Positions 1 to 7,569 of a DNA stretch of 64,000 nucleotides are shown here, piece by piece. A program made the translations under genes and the position numbers. This DNA comes from Paludibacteraceae bacterium. Its GTDB lineage: Bacteria > Bacteroidota > Bacteroidia > Bacteroidales > Paludibacteraceae. Each line of letters starts with the position of its first letter. Position 1 is the stretch's first letter. The notes under the pieces were generated by a model. The model had not been told where the DNA came from and did not search any database. It saw nothing but the letters and a program-made list of their open reading frames with translations. Location of the stretch: contig CAJOKE010000007.1 in NCBI GenBank assembly GCA_905235225.1, positions 1-64,000 of the forward strand. The letters are read 5' to 3'.

Positions 1-28
1 CTGCTACAAATGTGAATAATTTTTTCAT
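1..28 (-). CDS. Start of a secreted-protein gene running off the left edge
   Basis: Reading leftwards, an ATG at 28-26 opens a frame MKKLFTFVA, the typical beginning of a Bacteroidota Sec signal peptide. A well-formed promoter lies about 90 bp upstream (122-153, minus strand). Only nine codons are inside the window, so the product cannot be identified. Confidence 0.7.
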
Positions 29-121
29 AATAAATTAAATTTAAGTTAGTAAAAAATTGGTTGTTTTTATATTTTGTCCTTACGGATTATCGTAAAATAA
101 ACATGATTTCGCAAAACTTTG

Positions 122-153
122 CAAAGGTACTACTTATTTTCCGACCCTGCAAA
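122..153 (-). promoter_or_regulatory. Bacteroidota-type promoter
   Basis: On the minus strand, TTTG (153-150), a 20-bp spacer and TACCTTTG (129-122) match the -33/-7 consensus. It would start transcription near 115, giving a leader of about 85 nt for the gene that begins at 28. The AT-rich 29-238 interval holds nothing else that I can support. Confidence 0.75.
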
Positions 154-238
154 TAAAAATTGCAATTTTTGCCATTTTCATGTTACAAAACACTATTTTC
201 CCGAAAATACCCCCAATTACATACAGCGTTTGCTATGA

Positions 239-1480
239 CTACGGCAAATAGTAATTCCTGATAGTGTCACAAACGCCAAGAGGATTCAGCAGAAGCGGGC
301 GTGTGGAGTAAAAGCACTCGCCCGTTATTTCCGGTATGGTTCGGTTAAGCTTCATTTGGCGGTCTATCTCATTGCCTGTACGCCATGCTGCCGCCTCTTT
401 TTCCGAGCCGAGCCGGTAAGGAGCCATACCTATATATAATTGGCAATCGTGATTGGACTGCCCGTTGTTGGCTGCGTAATACTGATTGGCTTCCGCAACC
501 CGCAATGCCCACCAGTGGGCTAAGGTCTCATAGTCCGCAGCACGGTTGCCGATATACCAATATAACTGCGGGCAGACATAATCTATCCAGCCTTCCCTTA
601 TCCAATACAATATATCCGCATAAAGGTTATCATAATTGGTCAGTCCCGCCGAAGTGGCACTGCCAATGGAGTCCCTCGTGCTGTTGCGCCATACACCGAA
701 TGGCGAGATTCCGAACTTCACCCACGGCTTGGTTTTATGTATAGTCTCGGATATTTCGCGTATCGCCATATTGACATTATTCCGCCGCCATGCCCGAATA
801 TCGGTAAAACCGCGCGGATGCGCCTCAAAGCAGCCCCCGTCCGGCAACGGCTGCCGGGGCAAAGGATAGGGATAGAAATAGTCATCCATATGAATGGCAT
901 CTATATCATAGCGGCAAACAATGTCTTCCACAACCATGCAAATCCATTCCCGCGTCTCATCCAATCCGGGTTCAAAATACCATTGCCCGCCGTATTTCCA
1001 GAACCACTCGGGGTGTCTGCGCATGATATGATTGGACACCAACAATGTTGTATCCATCGACTTAATGGTCACACGGTACGGATTAAGCCATGCGTGAACC
1101 TCTATCCCGCGGTCATGCGCCTCGGCTGTAACAAATTCCAACGGGTCATAGAAATCTTCCATGCCGGTAATCAACCCCATCTGCTCTTTCCAGTAACCCT
1201 GCGTGCCGGTCAGCCAATGCGACCACGGCTCCAGTTCTGACCAATAGAACGCATCTGACGTCGGACGTACCTGAAAAACAACGGCATTGATACCAATCGC
1301 CTGAAGACTGTCCAACATGCTGATCATCTCTTCCTGCTGCTTATGCGGCACACCCACCGCAGCTGGAGACGGCCAGTCTATATTGGCGACTGTGGCTATC
1401 CATGCCCCGCGAAACGATATTTCGCCTCGGCAGGGAACAAACAGCAACGCGCATAATATGAATGCAAGACATTTCTTCAT
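239..1480 (-). CDS. Family 10 glycosidase-like (GHL10/DUF187) secreted protein
   Basis: A 413-residue protein with a signal peptide (MKKCLAFILCALLF). It then reads like the GHL10/DUF187 family: an opening RGAWIATVANIDWPS, a TIM-barrel-like body with INAVVFQVRPTSDAFY, EVHAWLNPYR, DAIHMDDYFYPYP and FGISPFGVWRN. Family members are predicted glycosidases acting on envelope or dietary glycans; the substrate is unknown here. The ATG at 1480 is preferred to a GTG two codons upstream. The gene lies 12 nt after the recF stop on the same strand, so it is probably the last gene of that operon. The cysteine near residue 19 is not in a good lipobox, so I call it periplasmic or exported rather than a lipoprotein. 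Confidence 0.85.
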   Translation of the reverse strand: MKKCLAFILCALLFVPCRGEISFRGAWIATVANIDWPSPAAVGVPHKQQEEMISMLDSLQAIGINAVVFQVRPTSDAFYWSELEPWSHWLTGTQGYWKEQMGLITGMEDFYDPLEFVTAEAHDRGIEVHAWLNPYRVTIKSMDTTLLVSNHIMRRHPEWFWKYGGQWYFEPGLDETREWICMVVEDIVCRYDIDAIHMDDYFYPYPLPRQPLPDGGCFEAHPRGFTDIRAWRRNNVNMAIREISETIHKTKPWVKFGISPFGVWRNSTRDSIGSATSAGLTNYDNLYADILYWIREGWIDYVCPQLYWYIGNRAADYETLAHWWALRVAEANQYYAANNGQSNHDCQLYIGMAPYRLGSEKEAAAWRTGNEIDRQMKLNRTIPEITGECFYSTRPLLLNPLGVCDTIRNYYLP

Positions 1481-1492
1481 CGCCACAATGGG

Positions 1493-2596
1493 TTACTTCG
1501 GAATTTCAGTTACTTGCCCGTTATGGACATGGAATATTTTTGCCGTTTCGTCCGGCTGAACAATAGCGGATAAATGCTGACGGTCGGTATCGGTTATAAA
1601 GATTTGCCCGAATCGCTCTGACCGCACAAGGTGGATAATCCGCTCCACCCGCTCGGAGTCAAGTTTGTCAAATATATCGTCCAGCAGAAGCATCGGCTTC
1701 CCCAAATACAGTGCCTGCGCCAGTTTCATGGCAAGCAGATACGTCTTTTGCTGACCCTGACTGGCAACACGCTTCAGAGGAAATGACTCGCCATCATCTG
1801 CTATCAGCATCTCTATTTCATCCTTATGAATACCCTGAGAAGTCCAACCGAGCATAATATCGCGTTGCCGCGTGGCACGGAACGACTCCTCTATATCACG
1901 GCTCTGCAACTGGCTCACATAACGCAACTCCACTTGTTCCTTATCGCCGGATAGAGCCGCATACATCTCACGGAATACCGGCACAAACGCCTCGATAAAC
2001 TTCGCGCGAACCTTATATATATATTGCGCAGGAGCAACCATCTGCAATTCGAACACTTCCAGAAGATCCGTTTGCGGATTGGCTTGGTCTGCCATCTGGC
2101 GAAGCAGCATATTGCGCTGTTTGAGCAACGCATTATAAGCCGTCAGATGATCCAGATACACCTTGTCCTGCTGGGAAATAACGACATCCATAAACCGACG
2201 CCGTTCATCGCTGCCTTCCTCTATCAGACTGTTATCCTGCGGACACACCATTACCAACGGAATAAGACCGATATGCTCAATCATACGCTTGTAATCCTTC
2301 TTGCCCCTGCGGAATGTCTTCTTGACACCGCGTTTGATACCGCAGGATATGGTTTCTGCCGTTTCATTCCCTGCATACACCCCTTGCACCATCGCCATGT
2401 CTGCATTATGCGTGATATTCATGCTGTCCACCGCCGTAAATGCCGACTTGGTAAAAGAAAGCAGATAAATGGCATCTAACAGGTTCGTCTTGCCCTGCCC
2501 GTTCAGACCGATGAAACAATTGAGTTTGTCCGAGAACTCAAGATTAGCCTCTCGGATATTGCGGTAATTCAGTATGGATAAATGCTGAAGATTGAT
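1493..2596 (-). CDS. recF: RecF recombination/repair ATPase, apparent AUC start
   Basis: RecF is the SMC-like ATPase that helps load RecA at gapped DNA. Walker A is GLNGQGKT, the ABC signature region is KRVASQGQQKTYLLAMKLAQ, and Walker B is MLLLDDIFDKLD. The first in-frame ATG (2431) falls after Walker A and would destroy the protein. Upstream the frame stays open with RecF-like sequence (NLQHLSILNYRNIRE) back to the stop of the preceding gene (2612-2614), but contains no ATG, GTG or TTG. By family alignment residue 1 falls on an ATC codon at 2596-2594, giving 367 residues, the normal length. The gene starts 15 nt after the upstream stop and in the same frame. An unusual AUC (or AUA at 2575) start, or a base error in an ATG, are the explanations. 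Confidence 0.88.
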   Translation of the reverse strand: MNLQHLSILNYRNIREANLEFSDKLNCFIGLNGQGKTNLLDAIYLLSFTKSAFTAVDSMNITHNADMAMVQGVYAGNETAETISCGIKRGVKKTFRRGKKDYKRMIEHIGLIPLVMVCPQDNSLIEEGSDERRRFMDVVISQQDKVYLDHLTAYNALLKQRNMLLRQMADQANPQTDLLEVFELQMVAPAQYIYKVRAKFIEAFVPVFREMYAALSGDKEQVELRYVSQLQSRDIEESFRATRQRDIMLGWTSQGIHKDEIEMLIADDGESFPLKRVASQGQQKTYLLAMKLAQALYLGKPMLLLDDIFDKLDSERVERIIHLVRSERFGQIFITDTDRQHLSAIVQPDETAKIFHVHNGQVTEIPK

Positions 2597-2611
2597 AGCC
2601 GTATGATATTT

Positions 2612-3886
2612 TTACAGTTGAACACCAAGAATATTATACTCCGCTTCGCCGCGCTGAATAATAATTTGCCCGTCACGAAGGGTCTTTATTGCCGGAGTAT
2701 CAACCGAATACTCAAACAAACCTTCAGGTTCGGGGTCCGGTTCAGGTTCAGGTTCCGGCTCTGGTTCCGGCTCCGGGTCAGGCTCCGGGTCAGGCTCCGG
2801 CTCTACGGCACCCTCCGTTTCATGATTGCCGGACTCAAGCGCAAAAGCCACCGGATCCATATTTGACTCCGGCTTGGTGGTACGGTTGCAATCTATCCAC
2901 CAGCCATACACATCAATATCCTTGTTGAGCGTCCAAATCTTCTTGTTGGAATCGGTAAACACCAAATACACATGATACGTGTATGCGTTGTTCTCCTTGC
3001 TCTTGCCGACCTTGGTAATCTTCATTTCGGCAAGATTGATTGCCGCCTCTGACCACCCTGATTCAGCCTTGCTCGGGAAAATAAAATACGAATGCTTGGC
3101 TCCGGCTTGGCAATTGATAAAATACTTCTGACCCGGAGTATAGTCGGAACGGTATGTCCCCTCTATAGAATACTGCGTCGGAGCAAGGATCTCGAGACCT
3201 ATCTGCGGAACCGCATCATCCGCCTCCTTCTGAGCCAGATACATGAATGTCGTGAAATACTGGTTATACTGGTCGTTTTGCATCGGGAACTTCGACTCAC
3301 ACGCATACATCTCTACATGGGCATAATTGATATCCAACTGGTTTTGCGGTTCTTCGACCTCGACATCGCCAAGCACATAAAAACAGATGTTATGCTTGTC
3401 CGCATCCGCCCATTTCTTCTTTTCGTCATAATAGAATCTGAATCGGTAGTTGCCCTTTGACTTCTCATAACACAAGAAACGGCAGGTGTTCGTGTTCGTT
3501 TCCAACATGACAAACGAACCGTTTGACTGCAACGTACACTCACGCCCGCTTGACTCGATAAGCAGGCTGTTCGATTTCGCCTTGCAACCCATATAGCCGT
3601 CTTTTGTCTTCAGGTAATAGCGATTCGATTTTTCCTCTGACACCGTTACCTGATAATCCGCCAAGTCCTCAGAACTGATCTTGCTGTCTTTGATAGCGAC
3701 TTTGACTACATTCTTGTCCGCATCCTCACCATTCCATACATAGCCCTCTGTCTCTGACTGCTGATATACAATGATATACGTACCGCCCCAGCCCTCTGCA
3801 GGCTTGGCGTTCAAACGGGTATAAACAGTCGCGGCTTGAACCGACAACGTACCACCCAAAAGCAAAAAGAACAATATTTTTTTCAT
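2612..3886 (-). CDS. Secreted protein with EP-repeat linker and short C-terminal tail motif
   Basis: A 424-residue exported protein of unknown function. It has a signal peptide (MKKILFFLLLGGTLSVQA) and a beta-rich body of about 350 residues. An acidic proline linker of alternating EP/DP dipeptides follows, then a 35-residue tail containing TLRDGQIIIQRG and YNILGVQL. The tail resembles those of the proteins at 5142, 27055 and 35523, so I infer an export or anchoring role for it. The chosen ATG (3886) fits a promoter whose -7 box is at 3916-3909, giving a leader of about 16 nt. The linker is encoded by a simple repeat at about 2725-2812. First gene of the operon with recF and the GHL10 protein. 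Confidence 0.8.
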   Translation of the reverse strand: MKKILFFLLLGGTLSVQAATVYTRLNAKPAEGWGGTYIIVYQQSETEGYVWNGEDADKNVVKVAIKDSKISSEDLADYQVTVSEEKSNRYYLKTKDGYMGCKAKSNSLLIESSGRECTLQSNGSFVMLETNTNTCRFLCYEKSKGNYRFRFYYDEKKKWADADKHNICFYVLGDVEVEEPQNQLDINYAHVEMYACESKFPMQNDQYNQYFTTFMYLAQKEADDAVPQIGLEILAPTQYSIEGTYRSDYTPGQKYFINCQAGAKHSYFIFPSKAESGWSEAAINLAEMKITKVGKSKENNAYTYHVYLVFTDSNKKIWTLNKDIDVYGWWIDCNRTTKPESNMDPVAFALESGNHETEGAVEPEPDPEPDPEPEPEPEPEPEPDPEPEGLFEYSVDTPAIKTLRDGQIIIQRGEAEYNILGVQL

Positions 3887-3908
3887 TTTATCAGATGTAA
3901 AAAGCGTG

Positions 3909-3956
3909 CAAAGGTACAAAAAGTTTTGCATATATACAAAAAAAGTTGTACCTTTG
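3909..3956. promoter_or_regulatory. Interleaved divergent promoter pair
   Basis: Minus strand: TTTG 3940-3937, 20-bp spacer, TACCTTTG 3916-3909, driving the 2612-3886 gene. Plus strand: TTTG 3925-3928, 20-bp spacer, TACCTTTG 3949-3956, driving the response regulator. Each -33 box lies in the other promoter's spacer, and the two -7 boxes are 32 bp apart. The same geometry occurs at 16863-16910 and 40541-40588. Occupancy by RNA polymerase should be mutually exclusive. Confidence 0.85.
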
Positions 3957-3975
3957 CGCTCAAATTGGAACAATT

Positions 3976-5139
3976 ATGGCTAAATTATTGGTTATTGATG
4001 ACGAACGTGCTATTCGGAACACGTTGCGCGAAGTGCTGGAATTTGAGGGCTACGAAGTCGATGTAGCCGAAAACGGCAAGATTGGATTGGAACTTGCAAA
4101 AAAGAACAAATACGACCTCATCTATTCTGATGTCAAAATGCCGGAGTTGGACGGAATCGAGTTCCTTGAGGTCTACGACCATGCCTGCCCCGTCATCATG
4201 ATTTCAGGACACGGAGACATCGAAACAGCCGTCAATGCAATCAAAAAGGGAGCGTGGGACTTTGTAGAAAAACCCTTGGACCTCAACCACCTGCTCACCA
4301 TGACTAAGAACGCCGTGGAACACCGCCACCTCAGCGAACAACTCCAGCGCAAAACCGAAGAGGTGAACAACCTCAAACGCAAAGTCGCAGAGAAAAACCG
4401 CATGATTGGCGAATCTGCCGCCATTGCCAAAGTACGCGACATCATTGACAAAGTGGCTCAAACGGAAGCACGGGTAATGATTACAGGGGAAAATGGTACA
4501 GGTAAAGAAGTCGTGGCTCGATTGCTCCATGAGAAATCCGCCCGCGCAAACAATCCAATGGTCGAAGTGAACTGTGCTGCCATACCGTCCGAACTGATAG
4601 AATCGGAGCTTTTCGGACACATGAAAGGCTCATTTACAGGTGCCGTCAAAGACCGTGCCGGTAAGTTCGAACAGGCTGACGGAGGCACCCTCTTCCTCGA
4701 TGAAATCGGAGATTTAAGCCTCGCCGCACAGGCTAAAGTCCTACGCGCTTTACAGGAAAACGAAATCACGCGCGTCGGCTCTGACAAAACGACAAAAGTC
4801 AATGTCCGCGTACTCGCTGCTACCAACAAAAACCTGCCGGAAGAAATTGCCAAAGGGAATTTCCGCGAAGACCTCTTCCACAGACTCAACGTGATACCCA
4901 TCCATGTACCCGCACTACATGAGCGGTTGGAAGACATACCGCTGCTCGTCGAATATTTTGCACAACAGATTTGCAAGGAACAAGGGTGGAAAGTCAAATC
5001 CTTCAGCAAGGATGCCATCGAGGCGCTTCAGGCACGCGAATGGCGCGGAAACATCCGCGAACTCCGCAATGTCATTGAACGGCTTATCATCCTCGGCGGC
5101 GACACTATTACTGCTGCCGAAGTCAATATGTTCGCCTGA
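3976..5139 (+). CDS. NtrC-family sigma-54 response regulator lacking the Fis-type HTH
   Basis: A 387-residue regulator. The N-terminal receiver domain has acidic residues D8/D9, phospho-acceptor D52 (YSDVKMP), S in MISGHGD and K in VEKPLD. The sigma-54 AAA+ domain has Walker A GENGTGKE, the sigma-contact loop GSFTGA and Walker B LFLDEIGD. The protein ends directly after the AAA+ lid ([18 protein letters not shown]), with no helix-turn-helix. The next gene's stop lies 2 bp downstream on the opposite strand, so there is no room for a lost domain. It may act on RpoN holoenzyme from solution without an enhancer site. ATG 3976 is chosen because it follows the -7 box by about 20 nt; the frame continues upstream through the promoter. 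No sensor kinase is adjacent. Confidence 0.9.
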   Translation: MAKLLVIDDERAIRNTLREVLEFEGYEVDVAENGKIGLELAKKNKYDLIYSDVKMPELDGIEFLEVYDHACPVIMISGHGDIETAVNAIKKGAWDFVEKPLDLNHLLTMTKNAVEHRHLSEQLQRKTEEVNNLKRKVAEKNRMIGESAAIAKVRDIIDKVAQTEARVMITGENGTGKEVVARLLHEKSARANNPMVEVNCAAIPSELIESELFGHMKGSFTGAVKDRAGKFEQADGGTLFLDEIGDLSLAAQAKVLRALQENEITRVGSDKTTKVNVRVLAATNKNLPEEIAKGNFREDLFHRLNVIPIHVPALHERLEDIPLLVEYFAQQICKEQGWKVKSFSKDAIEALQAREWRGNIRELRNVIERLIILGGDTITAAEVNMFA

Positions 5140-5141
5140 TT

Positions 5142-7193
5142 TTACTCCACCCTGATGCCCGCCGGGGTTATCAGATAATCATGATATCGGATCAGCAATT
5201 GCCCGTTATGGATTTCCATGACGGGTTTTTCGTCCGCACACTCCGGCACCACTCCCCAAATCGCCGTTGGAACCGACGATTCCGGATCAAACGGCACAAC
5301 AGGTGGAGTCGGAGTGATTTCCGTCCCGCCTTCTTCGATTTCATCGGGATAACCCGAAGTCGCAAACTGACCTGTATACACATGGATCGGTTTGCCGTCC
5401 GAATCAATTGCCGCAAGCACATAATTATACTTCGACGCCTCGTCCAGACCTGTCACCATGAACGACAGCGTATAGGCTCCGTCCGCATTGACACGTTTTA
5501 CATTGTCGGATGACACGTTCCTGTTGCGCGCCGGTGCTGAAAAAGCGATACCTAACAGCTGTCCCCTTGGTCCAAGGGTCAAACGGCAGAACACGGCACC
5601 GTTCTTGTATATATCCAGTGTGTACCGGTCTGCATGCTCATCTGTCGGCCATGTGAAATACGCAGTCGTCGTGGCTGCTTCTACCGTCACATTCTTCTGT
5701 ACAAGCTCATCCTCTGGCTCTTCCGCCATACGGAATCGACCCCAATACGGATGCTCCCGATACGCTTTGCGGCTGTCTGGCAGAACCGACAACCATGCCG
5801 TATCTGGTATATCCGCTAAAGTCCCTTCGGATACCGTAGGCGGAGTAGCGGCAAGACAAACAATCCTTGTGATTGCTGAATCTCCCGCAAACACTTTGTC
5901 CGCCATCAATACCACGCCCTTGCCGATAGTCACTTGCTGCAAACTGCTCCAGTTCGCAAATGCATTCGCACCAATCGAAACAACCTTGTCGGGGATAACC
6001 AGCGTATCCTGTAATTTAACGCCGCTGAATGCACTGCCGCCTATCATCGTCAGTTCCTTGGGAAGTACGATGGAATCGAGGGAACTGCAACCTGAGAACG
6101 CATTATCCCCTATCGTCGAAACACCCGCCGGAAGATGAACCCGCACCAAAGAGGTACAGCCGCTGAATGTGGATGAATTGACCGCTGACACCTGCTCCGG
6201 CAATATGATTTGCTTGATTTTCGAACACCCCTTGAAGGCTTCCTGATGGATAGCGGTTAACGTGGATGGCAATATGACCGTATCCAATTGGTTATTCCCC
6301 GCGAACGCACCGCTTCCGATATAGGTACACCCCTCCGGCAGTACAACCTTTTTCATCCGCACCTGCTGGCATAGGTTCGCGGGGACAAACGTCACATCAG
6401 GACCGAATATAAAATCACCGTTGAAGTACGAATACAGATTGTAGAACACCGACGAAGATGCCGGTGGATTCGCCGCATTCCATACAATCACCGGGCTGTT
6501 ATGATAGCACCATGAAATGGACTTGGACGATTTGAATGTTGCCGGAAAGAATAATGTATCACGCAGCGGAATCGTTGCCACATCCTGCATCGAATAGGGG
6601 GCCCCCGTACCGTCAAATATTGACCCGTCTATCGTTTCCAAGCAATCCGACCAACGTACAGAACTTAACGCATAACAATCCTCAAAAGCCATCGTCCCTA
6701 TGTACTTCACACCCTTGCCAAGGTCACACTTGACCATTGTTGTACACTTTTGAAAAGCATACTGACCTACCCGTTCTATCGAATTGGGTAACGTAATCTC
6801 CTTCAACGCATAACACTCCTTGAACGCATTGTTCGGCAGCTCCGACACGCCCTCTGGTATATCGCAAGCCGTCAGATTCCACCACCCGCTGAATATCCCG
6901 TTCGGCAGTTTCGTCAAACCTTCCGGCAACGAAATCGTCTTGGCTGAATTATATACATAATAGGTATTGTAACTTGTCGCCCATGACGAAGCCTGAAGCA
7001 CATCCTTGTTCCACCATAGACTATCTACGGTGTTCTTCAACTCTCCATACCCCTCTATTGCAAGATGTGCCGTCTCCGTATCATAACTCCACGTCAAATG
7101 CTCACCGCATACGCCCTGCAAAACCTTCGATGAAAGCGGCTCACAACACACACTCAACACACATACCACTAAACAAATACGTAACTCTTTCAT
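5142..7193 (-). CDS. BspA-like leucine-rich repeat surface protein
   Basis: A 683-residue secreted protein. A signal peptide (MKELRICLVVCVLSVCC) is followed by about a dozen LRR_5/BspA units of about 23 residues, with recurrent phrases such as LPNSIERVGQYAFQKCT, LPAGVSTIGDNAFSGCSSL and IPDKVVSIGANAFANWSSL. A fibronectin-like region with an aromatic core (TAYFTWPTDEHADRYTLDIY) follows. The tail IHNGQLLIRYHDYLITPAG resembles the C-terminal motif of three other secreted proteins in this window. BspA-type LRR proteins commonly mediate adhesion to host or bacterial partners; the ligand is unknown. It converges with the response-regulator gene (2 bp between stops). Confidence 0.9.
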   Translation of the reverse strand: MKELRICLVVCVLSVCCEPLSSKVLQGVCGEHLTWSYDTETAHLAIEGYGELKNTVDSLWWNKDVLQASSWATSYNTYYVYNSAKTISLPEGLTKLPNGIFSGWWNLTACDIPEGVSELPNNAFKECYALKEITLPNSIERVGQYAFQKCTTMVKCDLGKGVKYIGTMAFEDCYALSSVRWSDCLETIDGSIFDGTGAPYSMQDVATIPLRDTLFFPATFKSSKSISWCYHNSPVIVWNAANPPASSSVFYNLYSYFNGDFIFGPDVTFVPANLCQQVRMKKVVLPEGCTYIGSGAFAGNNQLDTVILPSTLTAIHQEAFKGCSKIKQIILPEQVSAVNSSTFSGCTSLVRVHLPAGVSTIGDNAFSGCSSLDSIVLPKELTMIGGSAFSGVKLQDTLVIPDKVVSIGANAFANWSSLQQVTIGKGVVLMADKVFAGDSAITRIVCLAATPPTVSEGTLADIPDTAWLSVLPDSRKAYREHPYWGRFRMAEEPEDELVQKNVTVEAATTTAYFTWPTDEHADRYTLDIYKNGAVFCRLTLGPRGQLLGIAFSAPARNRNVSSDNVKRVNADGAYTLSFMVTGLDEASKYNYVLAAIDSDGKPIHVYTGQFATSGYPDEIEEGGTEITPTPPVVPFDPESSVPTAIWGVVPECADEKPVMEIHNGQLLIRYHDYLITPAGIRVE

Positions 7194-7215
7194 ATCCTTA
7201 TTCTTAATTTGATTG

Positions 7216-7247
7216 CAAAATTACTGCTTTTTTCCCATACCCGCAAC
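7216..7247 (-). promoter_or_regulatory. Probable promoter of the LRR gene (weak -33)
   Basis: A TAATTTTG -7 box on the minus strand (7223-7216) with a 20-bp spacer to GTTG (7247-7244), one mismatch from TTTG. The LRR gene's ATG is at 7193, giving a leader of about 15 nt. The -33 element already lies in the 11-bp-periodic repeat tract. Confidence 0.5.
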
Positions 7248-7569
7248 TTTTTCTTCTCACACCCGCAACTTTTTCTTCACATACTACAACTTTTTCTTCA
7301 CAATATCATACCTGCTTTCTCCCCCACATCCACATCCCTTCCCTATTCTTTCCCCATCCTTTCTCTATCCTCTCCACATCCTTTCTCTATCCTTTCTCTA
7401 TCCTTTCTCTATCCTTTCTCTATCCTCTCCACATCCTTTCTCCGACCGCCTTCCGACACTCAACCTCGGTTGCTGCTCGGTTGCTGATCAGTAGCTGATC
7501 AGTTCCTAATCAGTTCCTAATCAGTACCTGATCAGTCCTCGAAACTGACAAAAGAGTGACTCAAGGCTG
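7240..7569. repeat. Intergenic 11-bp-periodic tandem array (about 30 units)
   Basis: The 367-bp gap between the LRR gene and the OmpA-type gene (7194-7560) is almost entirely an array with an 11-bp period. Units drift along it: a 22-bp doublet of CCCGCAACTTT and TTCTTCTCACA (7240, 7262, 7284); a pyrimidine core TTCTCTATCCT (7361, and 7383-7426 four times in a row) with variant CTCCACATCCT (7372, 7427); then TGCTGATCAGT, AGCTGATCAGT and TCCTAATCAGT (7482-7525), all in register. The last unit runs into the stop codon of the OmpA-type gene. Eleven is not a multiple of three, so this is not a coding repeat. No spacers or palindromic repeats suggest CRISPR. Confidence 0.9.

Noticed and set aside
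5100..5145. Frameshift that removed the helix-turn-helix of the NtrC-type regulator
   Set aside because: Only 2 bp separate its stop from the convergent gene's stop, and the overlapping sequence on that side is a clean coding end of the LRR protein.
7209..7494. Two overlapping ~92-codon plus-strand reading frames rich in Ser/Phe/Pro
   Set aside because: They are translations of the 11-bp pyrimidine array; the period is not a multiple of three, and both frames show the same low-complexity pattern with no start context.
7240..7569. CRISPR array
   Set aside because: Units are 11 bp, contiguous and without spacers; there is no cas gene in the window.
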